The notes under the pieces: generated by a model
Databases searched by the model: none
The model's input: the letters and a program-made list of their open reading frames with translations, nothing else
Told to the model about the DNA's origin: nothing
NCBI GenBank assembly: GCA_016648135.1
Contig: JADDOH010001520.1
Location: 1-64,000 of the forward strand
From: Agrypnia vestita
Taxonomy: Eukaryota; Arthropoda; Insecta; Trichoptera; Phryganeidae
Length of the DNA stretch: 64,000 nt
Direction: 5' to 3'
Translations under genes and position numbers: made by a program
In this document: positions 32,570-44,270 of the stretch, piece by piece
Layout: the number at the start of each line of letters is the position of its first letter
Numbering within the stretch: the first letter of the stretch is position 1

Positions 32570-32830
32570 GTACCGTTAAGCTGAAAGAAATAGAAGGCCA
32601 TGATTGGATAGAAAGTTGAATTTAGATTTCAGGTACTGGGGTGAGTGAGGATTACAAAGGATATTATAAAGTAGAGACAAAACATGGATGTTATGGCAAT
32701 GGAGAACGTTGCGGGAATATAAGATGAGCTCGAATTTTTTGAGGTTGAAGATGAAACGGATACATACGTTTTGAAGGCGTTCCAGTTTGTTGAGATGCTT
32801 TACATTGACATACAGATCACACACATCAGC
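32570..32830 (-). pseudogene. LINE C-terminal fragment (CR1/Jockey group)
   Basis: The minus-strand frame reads LNKLERLQNVCIRFIFNLKK, then NIHVLSLLYNILCNPHSPQY, then LKSKFNFLS. It matches the region after the RT domain in CR1/Jockey-like LINEs (L..LQ..QN.C.R.I, LS.LY.IL..P..P.YL...F.FL). The frame stops at 32576. No 3' tail is obvious. Confidence 0.65.
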
Positions 32831-33099
32831 ATAATCAAGCAGGGAAGAAGTAGGAATTTCGTAATTGTTATTTTACCACGAATCGGGAGAAAGTTCTTGA
32901 GTCTGCTTACGGAGTGAATACTGTAAAACATTGTTTAGCTGACATGTGAAATATGTTACCATGAAAGACACCGAAATATTTTCCGAAAAAAAGACATGTA
33001 GATAACTTAATAACCTCATCTAAGTAATTACCAGTTTTATGGAGTCACCTTTTGTCTTATCGCCACTGTCTGAACTCGTCTAGCCACGGAATCATAATA

Positions 33100-34099
33100 T
33101 TTTATTAATGCTCATAAAATGACGGTATTGCACGTCATCGAAATTTATGCGTTTATTAACCTTTAACACTATCGTAATGAAAGGCAACCCACCGCTTATC
33201 CAAGAAAATTTTATGAGCGAATTCTTCCGTATCAGTCCTATTCGTCCACCGATGTGTAGGTTGGTATTTTTTAATGCTACATGGCAACTATGCAATGCCG
33301 CAGTGTAAAAAAGCAGCAATTCAGCACGGCACGGCTGTCAATAAAAGGGCATTCGTAGAGTTTATTAAAATATATAAAAATTATAATTTAGCAGACAATA
33401 TCAAAGTATTGGTGAAACACAAAATATTAGTGGTATTAAGTAAACCTATATGTTATATATAGTAGTACATTACACTGGAATAATATGAAAGGCAAGCTAA
33501 TCCATCTTCGTGTCTCACGTCGCGGATTAGTGATGGTTAAACCATTATTTTAACCGGTTATTTTTGATACAGTTACTTGGGATTAGTATCTGATTGTATC
33601 AATAATTAATAACTAAGATATGATTGTTGTTTAATAATAATAGTAATGGTTGACCGTCGAATTTCAAAAAAATAAGTTGCCAATCATTGACCCAATCACA
33701 TACAAATCACATTATAGTTTAGTGTGTCATCGTTTAAAATACCATCACTACCGTGAATCGTTTCGAAGGGCTCGGACAAATCACTATCCATCTAACTCCA
33801 CAGATTACTGGGGACATTGTTAATTTCACCAGATTGGTCAGATTGTGCGGTATTCCAAAGTCACTCGTTGCATTACATAATGCGTTCCCTAATGTTTGCA
33901 TTTGGTATTCATTAGATCTCCAGTAACTTGTGCAGGTTTCGCCATTGAAACTGCAGCTACCAACTACGTTTTTGATTCCCCACTGCAAAGGCTTCCTAGA
34001 CTAGCAAACAAATACGAGCAACTTGACGTTTTGGCCACCAAACATATTTTTAAATGTGTATTGAAAGGTTACTAATATTCATCAGATTAAACTTAAATA
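33100..34099. other. Mostly unassigned; possible hAT-like fragment
   Basis: At 33528-33545 the sequence TTAGTGATGGTTAAACC resembles a widespread insect hAT-type terminus (TAGTGATGG..), also seen at 36583. No matching end or target duplication was found. The rest is unassigned. Confidence 0.35.
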
Positions 34100-34390
34100 A
34101 GTGGGTGATTGTATTTCAGTTGTTGATGATAACTAAATATTATGTAAATTTTTATTATGTTTTGCCTTCTTTAAGCTTCTGTTTTTGCTATACTTGCTTT
34201 TAACATTATATTATATTTACCTTTTAATATTGTGTTACTGCTATGTATTTGCTTTCCGCTTTATATTATTATTTTTTCTTGTTTGTATTTCTTGTGAAAT
34301 CCCTGTGTATTGTTTGAAATATTCATTCAGTTAATGTTTTTGTTTTGTAAAAGCCTTGAAGGGCGTTCATAAATAAATAAATATATTTTT
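34100..34390 (+). repeat. LINE 3' untranslated region and tail
   Basis: T-rich sequence ends with AAAGCCTTGAAGGGCGTTCA and TAAATAAATAAATA, the style of 3' end common in insect CR1/Jockey-group LINEs. No coding part remains. Confidence 0.5.
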
Positions 34391-34914
34391 TTAGAAATCT
34401 GAAATTAAAATAACATTTTGTTTGTTTTCCGTTTCCGGGCGGATGCTAAAAGCGCTGTAACACTTATTCACCACAAAGCACACAAACCAAATGCCTCTTT
34501 TGGCCTGTCATGGTATTGCTTTCCAGGTCAATTTTTTTCTTTGTACCTTATCGCTTTCAAGCAATATCAATAACAAAATTCAGCACACACGTGGTCTTGT
34601 AGATTATCTGTTTTTTATTGTGTGGTGCATAGGCTCGTAACATGCCACTATGTGAACATAACAATCGAGGCAAATAGCGGCCATACCTATAAGACAGTGC
34701 CACATATTTTGGACAGACTTACTTGATTCCCCAAATTGTATAATTATTTAATTCTTATACGGTACGAAGTACCATTACCAAAGAAAATGCATATTAAATA
34801 AATGATTTTTTGAGAACTAAAAAGCTAAAACGATAATAGTAAAGAAAATAATAGAAATTTAATCGAAAATTCAAATAGTAAAAAAGTAACCCATAAAAAC
34901 AAAGTTTTTACTAT

Positions 34915-35545
34915 ACTCCCTTTCTTTGTAATATATAAGAATAATTAAAGACGAATTAAAAACAGAAATTTAATATATTTCTAAAATGTCAGATGTTTTG
35001 AGTTGTCAAGATTTTGATAGATTCAATTATCATCAATATCGTATCTTATGAATTTCCAGCGTCAAATGATTTAGTCAGAATCAGATTTAAGTAATGTAGA
35101 ATTCTTTAAAACTAAGCAGAAATCTAAACGAAATAAATTATTATTTGATTTTTTCCCAAAAAACCCAATTTTGCTGTCATCTGTGAACCAATTGTTTTGT
35201 AAATTTTCGAAATTCGTAGTGATGTACCTATTATACCGACGGAGTAATTCAAATTTAGAAAATATTTCGCGACGTTATCGGGCAGCCGCGCCGTTGCTAA
35301 TCAAACTTTTCTAATGATTCCAATTTGAAAAAAGCAATAGAATTTCTAAAAATCCGAAATTATACTATAAATATTAATTTTTTTTAACGAAAATTTGATG
35401 GATTTTCTTGATCCTCGCCACGAGTCTGCTTGCCAAGTTTCAAGTCAATTGGATCACGGGAAAAGGGTCAAAAATCGATCTAAAGTTTTTGTTGACGGCA
35501 AGCAAGCAGACGCCACGAGTTAATATAAAGGGATTAAAAAGAGAA
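34915..35545 (+). repeat. Dispersed repeat F, copy 1
   Basis: It starts near TATACTCCCTTTC and contains AATTGGATCACGGGAAAAGG, GTCAAAAATCGATC and AGCAGACGCCACGAGTT. These blocks recur in the same order on the minus strand at 56275-56590. Copy 1 is about twice as long, so it may contain extra inserted sequence. Confidence 0.6.
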
Positions 35546-35682
35546 GATAATACAATGCTAATAGTTACAATAATAACAACCTGAAAATAGAAAAGCAAAA
35601 TATTAAATGCAACTTGAAAAAATCAGAACCATACTAAAATTTTGAGTAACAAATTAACAACAATAAAAAATAAACTCGAGTA

Positions 35683-36183
35683 ATAAAGACAACTCGTAGA
35701 CAGTAGCAAAAACTTTGGTGAGTCTTCTTTCAATTCATTCAATTTTGAATAGAAATTATTCTTTGTACTTTGAGTGACATGTCGACAGTTACGGAGATAA
35801 GCGACATTAAAATATGCATTATTTTTCAATATTTCTGACTTATTTTCTGTAATAGGTTGGACTATCACTACAATAACTTGGAATATTAAAAGTTAATTCA
35901 TTTTAATACAAATTTAATAAAATGACAAAATCACGAGAAAAAATATTTTTTAAATTTCTGCATGGTTTTAATTATTGTACTTGACTTGTATCAAAGCTCT
36001 TGTATATTTACATGTAGCGATAGTTCAACATTTTACAGAAAATATTTCGGAAATATGTAAAAAAATACAAATTTGTTCTCGCTTATCTCCGTAACTGTCG
36101 ATATTTTACGCAAAATGTAAAGAATATGTATAATGTAAAGACTGCCCCAAGAAGGTTTTTGCTACTAGCCACGTGATACCCTG
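35683..36183. mobile_element. Foldback MITE, family A, copy 2
   Basis: The arms are inverted copies (AGTAGCAAAAACTT, TCGACAGTTACGGAGATAAG, ATTTTCTGTAA). The right end GGGTATCACGTGGCTAGTAG (minus) finishes CAG next to TA at 36184-36185. The left end is more decayed. Confidence 0.75.
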
Positions 36184-36594
36184 TATTTACGTATAATGTT
36201 TCTTACGGGTGTATCTTTTCTAGCTCTTTTGACAAGGAAATCACCTGATTGTGATAATGTGATGTACACCCTGTATACTACTATTTAAATTAAATATCAT
36301 AAATAACCTTTTTCTTCAATTTATCAGACGGACATTGCTTAAAACTAAATAGTGAATCAGAAAAAATATCTGATATGTAATAATACTTATTTCATTTCAC
36401 TTTTTTCTCATTTCACTTCACTCACAAGATGATGAGACGGTCATTTAAGCAAGCTTGTATTGAAAATTCTCTTAATTAGTAGTCGGTGCTTAAAAAAACA
36501 AGACACTTACTAATGATTAAGTTTGCTCATGTGTCGGGTAAAATTGTTTGAAAAAAGAATCTGCTCGTCGAGGTTCTGCTGTAGTGATGGATAC

Positions 36595-37060
36595 AATATA
36601 GTGAAGCGTACACTTCACACGTTTGTAAGTGTACTGCACACTGCAAACTACACACTTCAAATTGTACGGTTCAAATCTCACAACTCAAATTACACACTTT
36701 AAATTGTATACTTCAAACTACACACACTTCAATTTTGTGATTTTTTTGTCTGATTTGTATGCGAAACAACCTCCCGCATGGATTAGAAAATTTTGGGACC
36801 GAGTGAAGAAATCTTTGGAAACTGAAACAACCCCCCACCGCCCTACCCCATGGATTTGAAAATTTTGTAGTAGCACATTTTTCAAGAAGCACTTCTTGTA
36901 GGTTATTGTAGTAGATACAATTTTGAAGTACTACAATTACTTCACTTCAAGTAGTTTATTGAAGTAGATGAAGTGTGTAATGTTTCGGTACCTACTACAA
37001 ATGTAATACACACTTTGTAGTCTTCAAATATTAAACGTGTGCGTGTTGTAGTCTTCATTT
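36595..37060. repeat. Degenerate low-complexity tract of ACACTTCAAAT-like units
   Basis: Between 36606 and 36735 and again between 36890 and 37040, short units (ACACTTCA, CAAACTACACAC, GAAGTAGAT, GTAGTCTTCA) recur on both strands. The tract overlaps an open frame (36629-36859) that is only repeat translation. Its start, TAGTGATGGATACAATATAG, resembles a hAT-type end. Confidence 0.5.
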
Positions 37061-37299
37061 TGAAATGTAGTTTTTTCATTCACTATTCTACTGTACTTTA
37101 ATTTTACTTTATTTTATAAATTATGTATTTTGTGTAACATAAAATCATTCTAAAAGATTTTGTAACCGTTTAAATAAATAAATAATCACTGAATTCGGTT
37201 CCTGTCGATTTTTATCCCTTTCATTCATCCGAAAATAACTTGGTACCTTTAAAATTTTAAAACACGGCAACCCTTTCTTATAAATGACCACTTTCTCGG

Positions 37300-37565
37300 T
37301 AATTGTAAAGGTATACGAACCCTAAATTTAATATACGGGTGTGGGCAGCGTACATGGAAATGTGCGAGTCTTGGAAACGGCGAGGTAATCTTACAGAATC
37401 GATGGTCCGACTGTTTGATGCATGGCTCTTCGGATAAGCGGTCTCCCTTCTGGGAACGTGCGGAGCAGGCATGATGCTGCAGAGATGAGCGAGACGTGAT
37501 ACCGGATCCAGCAGCCGGACCGGAATTGTTCCGGAGTCACGGACGACGGGATCGCTGGAGATAGC
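37300..37565. other. G+C-richer island without identified gene
   Basis: This stretch stands out from its surroundings (for example GATACCGGATCCAGCAGCCG). A 64-codon minus frame (37278-37472) has no motif. It could be a decayed exon, a promoter or a GC-rich TE segment; I cannot decide. Confidence 0.35.
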
Positions 37566-37989
37566 CTATTATTTTATGCAAAGCAGCTGTCTCAGGAAAC
37601 TGGCGTTTCAACAAAAAACGTCACAAAAAATATTTTTTAATCTGGAAACATCTTGACCGTGTCGTCTGTTTTTTTAGACTAATGTAGAAATGTCACTCAA
37701 ATATTTTCTGACTCTGTAGGGGTCGCTTATTTGTTGCCGCGTTGCTTCTCCAATAATAATTCAGGGGTGTGAGTAGCGGGCGATATAAATTAACTTTTTA
37801 TGTTCTAGTTTTTAGATTTACTATTTTATAGTGTACAATTACTTGTAGCCCGTTAAATTACGAAAAATCAGTTACCAATCATTGATATAATCACATAAAG
37901 TACAATATATGCGTGTGTCAATAAAATCACAAGCGCTTTCTTCTTGTTCACGCGAAGAAAGAGTGATACCTACATTAAAATAAGTTATA

Positions 37990-38586
37990 CAGAATGTCTC
38001 ATATCTAGAAGCAAGAACATTATAGGCGAATTCCTGTCTTGATAATGAGTAGAAAATGTTTAAGCAACCATGACCTAATATCAATAGTTATGGAGATATG
38101 CAATATCAAAGTTTGCTGGTTTTTCAATATTTCTGACTTATTTTTTGCAAAAAGTTGAACCATCATTATAATAACTTACATTGATTATAAAAATTCATGA
38201 GCTTCGATAAAACTCAAATAAAATTTAAAAATTTAAAACCTTGTTTTTTTTGACAAGGTTTTTATCATTTTATTCAAGTCGTATTAAAGTGAATGAATTT
38301 TTCGTAATTGATATAAGGTACCTACTGTAATGATAGATAGAAGGTTTTTAATTTTATTTGAGTTTTATCGAAGCTCATAAATTTTTTATAATCGATGTCA
38401 GTTATTATAATGATGGTTCAACTTTTTGCGAAAAATAAGTCAGAAATATTGAAAAAAAATGTAAACTTTGATATTACATATCTCCATAACTTTTGATATT
38501 AGGTCATAGTTGCTTGAATATTTTCGACTCATTATCAAGGCAGAAATCCATATGTAAATTTTTGCTACTAGTTATGAAACACCCTG
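37990..38586. mobile_element. Foldback MITE, family A, complete copy
   Basis: The two halves are long imperfect inverted repeats, roughly 290 bp each, around a central GACAAGGTTTTTATC hairpin. The left end reads CAGAATGTCTCATATCTAG; the right end, complemented, reads CAGGGTGTTTCATAACTAG. Both are flanked by TA (37988-37989 and 38587-38588), indicating a Tc1/mariner-type target. No transposase is encoded. Confidence 0.85.
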
Positions 38587-38714
38587 TACATATAGTTTCG
38601 TAAGTTATGACATTCTCATATACTGTGATCGCTTTTAGTACTGGGGCAGTTTAAAAATGTTTTAAATTTTTTTATAAATCAATTTTTTTGTTTTTAAATA
38701 TAATCTACTTCCTA

Positions 38715-38890
38715 GTCTTCGTGGGTCAGGGTCCCAGATTGAGCTCGTCTAGCCATGGACCAACTTTTATTGACGCGGATTTCTCCTCCCACGCCACTTT
38801 AAGGCGCTCCTCGTGCACCTTCTGGAGGTCATGTTCTCCCGTTTGACCTTCCTCCCATTAGTACAGCTTCGTTAACCTTTTGGGAGAATC
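38715..38890 (-). pseudogene. Coding-like relic of unknown identity
   Basis: On the minus strand one frame keeps about 37 sense codons between stops. It includes EHDLQKVHEERLKVAWEEKS, then ASIKVGPWLDELNLGP, with helix-like charge patterning and higher G+C than the flanks. I do not recognise the family. It may come from a retroelement or be a decayed host exon. Confidence 0.4.
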
Positions 38891-39439
38891 TTTCCGCAGA
38901 TATTTTCCAAGGTAATTAAAACAACATTAATTTATTCACATGTAGGTATTCCATTCAGAGTTTTAAATTAATTGCAACAACACTATTTTAACTCCTTATT
39001 TTATTTATCATACTATGAGCAGGTACTTAACATACACGAGCTTCAAAGAATAATATTTTACAGTTATTAATTAAGACGAATTAAAAGTGTCGCAGATACG
39101 AAGCTATTCATATGGGAAAAGATCACTACTTACACAATGCAATGTTCACCAATTTCATCAAAAGAACATCCACATATTATATATTTTTTTAATACGTTCT
39201 AAATCAGTTTCTTTCATATATTCTGTGAGACAGAAAGCTATCACTCTCCCGTTCGCACTTCGCGAGCCGATAGCCGCACGGCGGGCCAGTCGCGCATATG
39301 CAATATTGCCGCTTCCGTAGCTAGACTAGCTAGTCGCATTGTAGGCAGAACTGGTAAAACTAAAAGTAGTTCCTGAAACACTCCAATACAAAGCAATATC
39401 ATATATTTGAATGGACTATGCTAAAGACATCTATAGTCC

Positions 39440-39620
39440 TTCCCATGACAGCATACATAGATACTATTATAATGACTTTTAAATCCCATATAAATAGTTT
39501 CATCTTTACGAGACTTCTATAATTTATCTTAATTAATAATTGTCCTTCTGTGGACAAAATCTCTTAATTGTGTTCTCAGAAAATACATATAAAATATTGA
39601 TATTTTACAGTTATTTTATT
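39440..39620 (+). repeat. Dispersed repeat D, copy 2
   Basis: CCATATAAATAGTTTCATCT, then ACGAGACTTCTATAATTTAT match the copies at 2740 and 50170. Confidence 0.5.
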
Positions 39621-39664
39621 GTTTTTATGTTATGTTCCAATTATGATCGATACAAAAGATACAA

Positions 39665-39738
39665 AAGCTTCCCGAAGATTGTAGATAATTGTAGACTATT
39701 CAACAGCCTTCCATAGTGTTCGTTCAAAGTGACATTAC
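39665..39738 (-). mobile_element. LTR 5'-end fragment, same family as 12909
   Basis: Minus strand starts TGTCACTTTGAACGAACACT and continues through GAATAGTCTAC. Only about 75 bp remain. Its start abuts a SINE tail at 39741. Confidence 0.6.
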
Positions 39739-39740
39739 AG

Positions 39741-39772
39741 ATTCCGTGTTCGCATCTCTATTTAAAAAAAAA
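39741..39772 (+). mobile_element. SINE family I, 3' tail fragment
   Basis: ATTCCGTGTTCGCATCTCTA followed by TTTAAAAAAAAA is identical to the tail of the SINEs at 44271 and 56659. The head and body are missing. Confidence 0.7.
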
Positions 39773-41764
39773 GATGTCTGCGCTATTCATTATGCGTGTA
39801 TAAACAAAATTACCGGAAATTAGAATCAGAATCCCAAGAACCAATGTTATTACTATACCTATACACTTCAGTTTAAACAGTTTTTATTCATAATATAAAC
39901 GGAATGTGTGACCTTTAAGTCGAATTAATTAAATCTACTATTATATTCTAAAAATACATAATTATTCAAGTCTAAAAATACACCACGAAAGAACAACTTC
40001 ACTTCAGTGCAACAAATAAAAATTAATGATTGGAGTGTTGGCCAAACACTTTCACGTTTGGGATCAACCATTATAAATGTAATGATGTTTTCTGAATACA
40101 TATAAATATGCAACTCCATCTCTCTCGAACTAATTGAAAATATCGCGACTAGCAGAGTAACAGAATATATTTATGCGGTAGTTTCTATAATTTAATTTTT
40201 TAGCTTCAAAAGGTTGGGTGCTAGTATCAATCTACTCATTAATTATAAGCATAGTATTCAGGCTGATACAGAGCTAGTCCGCAATATAAAAGTTTCCTGC
40301 TTAAATAATGAGTTGAAAATGTTATAATATTGTCAATGGACCATGGCTGTAGGAGGCAAATGAAACACTATTTTTTTATTTTTTTATTTAATACGCAAAT
40401 TCATTGCACGCGAATTTAATCGGATCACTGTTCTTAAATTCACTCTAAATGTTTCTGGAATATTTCACACACTAATTATCAGATTTCTTAATTCGCACTT
40501 AAAATCTTCGCTACACTTTTATCACTCCTAAATAACTTGTATCTCATTTACTGATGCGCGTTACTTAAATCGCTCAGGTTCGCAGAAAGTACTGTTCTTA
40601 CATACTTTTTTGTCAAACATGCATACACGCATGCAAAAAAAATGCAAATTTATCTCAGATGTTTGGGTAAATACCTACTTTCTGGCACTATAAATCTCGA
40701 ACAATTTAGAAATATTTTTTTTAAATTGCTATAAAAAAAAAATAATAATAAGGAAACTGAGAACTTGCATGTAAAGGGCTTATGATGAGAAATATGTTTT
40801 TATGGGTTAATGTTTTTCCTTAAAACGCAGAAAACAGGTTAAAATGTGAGGGGTTTATATTCAACCGGCCTAGCCCAAGTAAAAAAAATACTTAAATTTC
40901 TTCCTGTAAATAAAAAAAGCACGTAAAAAAAGCAGTAAAAGCACTCATGTGCTTTGTCGTCGACATGAGGTCAATGTGCAAAATTTCAGCTCGATTGGAT
41001 GGCTGGAAGTGTGTTAATTTTCACATTCAAGATTTTTCCACTTTCAAGGCGGTGAAGTTAACACAAAGAATTTAATAATAATGTAAACTTTATTAAAAAA
41101 AAACGAAACAAACTACTCGACTCAAAAAAAATTGTTTTCTGTGTTGACAAACAAAAGAAATAAAAAATTCACACTGAAACACATCATTCCAATTATATAT
41201 TCATTATTCAAAAACACGACTTAAACAAAATTCATTCTTAAAGCATTAAAATTTGTAGTAGGTATAGCCGGGATTAACTTTGGTATATTTATATCATTTT
41301 GTTTTCATCTGTCTTCTTCTTTAATATGGAGCCAATGGTAGTGCAAATGAGAGGGAAATATATTTTTTTGTAATCATACAAAAACTCTCAGCTTGACCCA
41401 AAAGTATACATTGTTGTGTAATAGAATTTACCACTTAAAGCGCCATGAAGTATGAAGTACTTAACTGCATACATGAGTATCGTCATCTCACGCATGGCTG
41501 AAGACATTCGAGGATTTTAGCAGAACCGTATTTAAATATCTGATTTTCCTGTACGTTGCGGAAGTTCTCCGTTACTATAATATATTATGCTTTCATTTTT
41601 AACACTCATGTCATGCACTTTCTCATCCATTCTACATAATATATTTTATCCTACATATGCAATTTCCTCATATTCGTCCATCCGTCCGTATCGAATAACA
41701 ACGTAAAACAACCAATGTCTCTTCAACGCTCGCTTGTTTAAAACGTGATTTTTAGAAGCGAAAC
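39773..41764. other. AT-rich DNA, one short dispersed repeat
   Basis: 40962-41040 is the second copy of the AATTTCAGCTCGATTGGATG repeat seen at 22508. No other repeat, RNA gene or credible coding region was seen. Confidence 0.45.
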
Positions 41765-42610
41765 TTCTTTAATGTTTCTTATTCTTGTGCCCTATCCGTT
41801 CAACGGCAGTCGGCCAACATGTTGGTTAACATCACATTATTACTATGGCCAGGAATAGCTCCAAGTAGACTAGCCAAATCACTATCCTAGGGTTTTCAGC
41901 CATGAAAAAAGTAATGAAAGTTGACCGAATGCGATAAAAATGCGATCACTAAGGCGCTTATGTGCAAAATCTTTGGTCGATAGAGTGAGGGATGAACAAA
42001 TTAGAAGCGAATGTAATGCTGGCTGTAGTGTGGTAGATAGAATAAAGAAAGGAGTGCTAAGATGGTTTGGTCATGTATTACGTATGAGCGAGGAAAAGAT
42101 GGTTAAGAAAATATGTAGGGCAAGTGTTGAAGGTAACAGGAATAGAGAGCGTCTACGAAAGACCTGGCATGATCAGATTCTACAAGTATTAGTGGATGGC
42201 CCTGTTAAAAGCCTCAACAACCGTAGAGCATGCATGAGAAGATGTATGAATATAGCCGAAGCAAAAGTAGTGTGTCAAGATAGAGGAATAAGGCGTTCTA
42301 TCCTCTTTGCCTACCCCTGGGGGGAAACGGCGTGATGGTTAGTTATGTTCTCCTTCTTCCAGGGCCCCCAACCAGAAAACCTGCATCATGAGGCGACTCA
42401 TCACTTGTCCGAGACATTGAATTTTTCGAATTTTCATAGATTTGATTCATTTTATTCTTTATTCATTTGAACCATCTTCATTTGTAACTCTGTCCATCCA
42501 GCTTATTTTGATTAGTCTCCTGTAGACCCACATCACGAATGCCTCAAGCCGCCCTATCAATTCTTCGGTGAGCGTCCATGCTTCCATTCAATAAAATAAT
42601 ACCGAAAACA
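41765..42610 (-). pseudogene. RTE-like LINE family B, C-terminal part, split by a family A insertion
   Basis: The minus strand from about 42600 encodes EAWTLTEELIGRLEAFVMWV, YRRLIKISWMDRVTNED, and after shifts KIRKIQCLGQV and GPGRRRT. The frame then stops at 42350 and resumes at about 41905 with SWLKTLG. GPGRRRT-SWLK is the expected continuous order, so 41907-42346 is an insertion. The order EAWTL, WVYRRML.ISW.DRV.NEE and RKLQYLGH is typical of RTE-like polyproteins. Confidence 0.75.
41907..42346 (+). pseudogene. RTE-like LINE family A, C-terminal fragment (best copy)
   Basis: An open frame from 41940 (upstream KVDRMR readable) encodes LRRLCAKSLVDRVRDEQIRS, ECNAGCSVVDRIKKGVLRWF, GHVLRMSEEKMVKKICRASV, then SLNNRRACMRRCMNIAEAK and a stop after PWGETA. 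The block VLRWFGHVxRM is a hallmark of the C-terminus of RTE-like LINE proteins. It is 5'-truncated: no RT or endonuclease is present. It sits inside the opposite-strand family B LINE. Confidence 0.75.
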
Positions 42611-43528
42611 GGTAGCATCTGATCATTCGCATTCGTAATCCAAAGTTGAGATCATGACGACTGAACATCACTTTCGTAGCGCAGCAGATAACGCATCTGA
42701 CTACGGAATCCTTGAAGAATCGAATTTATTTTTACAATTAAATTAATTTTAATACTTGCGTTGCTAAGTATGTTTTTATTTTTAACTAAACAACTAGCTG
42801 ACTAACTATAATGGCGTTTCCAGAGTGGATAGAACGCCACACTCTTCTGCCCTGGTACAACACTTTTATCTCATCCACTTTCATGCGTATTCTTATGTAC
42901 GCTCTTCGGTTGTTGTTGTTATTATTGAAGATTTTAATATTTGGTTTATTTAATCGTGCCATTTTCTTTGCGGATGTTATATTAACTTCTGCAATTGAAT
43001 ATAAATTTATTAAGTATAGAATTTATAATTTTTTTATTACTAATTATTATTTAATACAGAATTATTATTTATATTTATCGATTTTAAAATCAAAAATACA
43101 TTAAGAAAATGGATACATATTATCAGCCATTTCCCCGAAAGGATAAGAACTTTATTTCATTGCTGGGATTTGTGGAAGAAGAATCGTTTCTTTGTTTATT
43201 CGACGACATGTAGCGAGTATTATGTCTGCGATACAAGCATATCCAGATAATCCGGCTTATTCTCATTACAACGACGTAGTTGTGTTAGTAAGACAAAAGA
43301 AAAAATGGCATATGCGTAAATGTCAAGTCATCTGTCAAACGTCAAGATTGACGAAGCGACAACGTTGTATAGTAGCGGTCAAGACATGATTGCTACGTTA
43401 TATTGCTATCTTAAGAATAAGGCGGAATGTCTCTATAAAACTTTTGCGATAATGAAAGATTAAATTAATTTATTTTATTTGCATATTTTCAAAAAACATT
43501 AGTTAATGTTATACTAAAAATAAAAACC
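42611..43528. other. No recognisable gene; tRNA-like fragment
   Basis: At 42676-42715, TCGTAGCGCAGCAGATAACG, CATCTGACTACGG resembles the 5' half of a tRNA-Arg, without a proper B-box. Open frames at 42811-43104 and 43192-43389 have no motifs. Confidence 0.4.
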
Positions 43529-43599
43529 TGCATCGGCCGGGAATCGAACCCGGGCCGCCCGCGTGGCAGGCGAGCATTCTACCACTGAACCACCGATGC
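43529..43599 (-). tRNA. tRNA-Gly-GCC: tRNA-Gly (anticodon GCC)
   Basis: On the minus strand a 71-nt cloverleaf begins GCATCGGTGGTTCAGTGGTA. The anticodon loop CTGCCAC carries GCC, the T arm is CCGGGTTCGATTCCCGG, and the perfect 7-bp acceptor stem is GCATCGG/CCGATGC with discriminator A. A- and B-boxes are canonical. A T-run terminator (TTTT, plus strand AAAATAAAAA just below 43529) follows within about 10 nt. All stems pair, so this is a normal nuclear tRNA gene, transcribed by pol III for glycine insertion at GGC/GGU codons. Confidence 0.97.
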
Positions 43600-43879
43600 C
43601 TTACGAAATTATGCTGTTAATAAGGTAATAAACAGATTACAAATACAATTTGTTAATTTTTTTGTGATCTATTTTCTTCCACCTTAGTCTTAGCCTCTCT
43701 ATAGATACACCATCAGAAAAAATATAATTGTATTATGTATACCTATCTTACTATTTAAAGCGCAATACGATAATACTAGAAGTTAAGAAATCAGCTATCG
43801 CGATTCCTTGTTGCTAAGCCATGCGGGTAGCTATACATAACCGTCTCGCGGCCGACCGGGCCGACATTGGCGTTATGCG

Positions 43880-44150
43880 GCTTCATGTGGGGTATAAAAG
43901 CAAACCTAACCTAACCTAACCTAACCTAACCAAGAAATTAAAAAAAAAATCTATTGCAGTCACCGAGGATTACTAATTTAAAATGTACTGAATTCCAGAT
44001 ACATAGTTTGTATGTATCCCTTCCAAAATCATGTTTCTTATAAATTTACAGGCTATGTTTCCTGTAAATTTTGGAATTCAGGACATCATAAATTAGTAAT
44101 CCTCGATGACTGCATTAATTTTTTTTGGATATTGCTGCCTTTGATATTAA
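43880..44150. repeat. Foldback family B, copy 1, with TTAGG array in one arm
   Basis: The inner arms TGCAGTCACCGAGGATTACT (about 43955) and its near complement ending at 44114 form the core palindrome. The outer arms (GGTATAAAAGCAAA on the left, TTGCTGCCTTTGATAT on the right) also relate to the second copy at 47577-47790. The left arm is interrupted by about five CCTAA pentamers. Confidence 0.7.
43903..43931 (-). repeat. Short telomere-type (TTAGG)n array
   Basis: Five AACCT units on the plus strand, in the left arm of foldback family B. The related copy at 47577-47790 has no array at this point. Confidence 0.85.
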
Positions 44151-44270
44151 GAAATGGATATGTTTAAATATAGAAATATTAATAAAATTTCTTTATTTAT
44201 ATAAATATATTATTTATATAAAATATATTACGTATATTATAATATTTATATAAAATACATATAAAAAAAT

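Noticed and set aside
42811..43389. Open frames of 97 and 65 codons upstream of the tRNA-Gly
   Set aside because: Composition follows the AT-rich background (runs of I, L, Y, F) and no motif is present.
19349..43931. A real chromosome end or telomere
   Set aside because: All TTAGG arrays are short (30-65 bp), point in both directions and are embedded in ordinary repeats.
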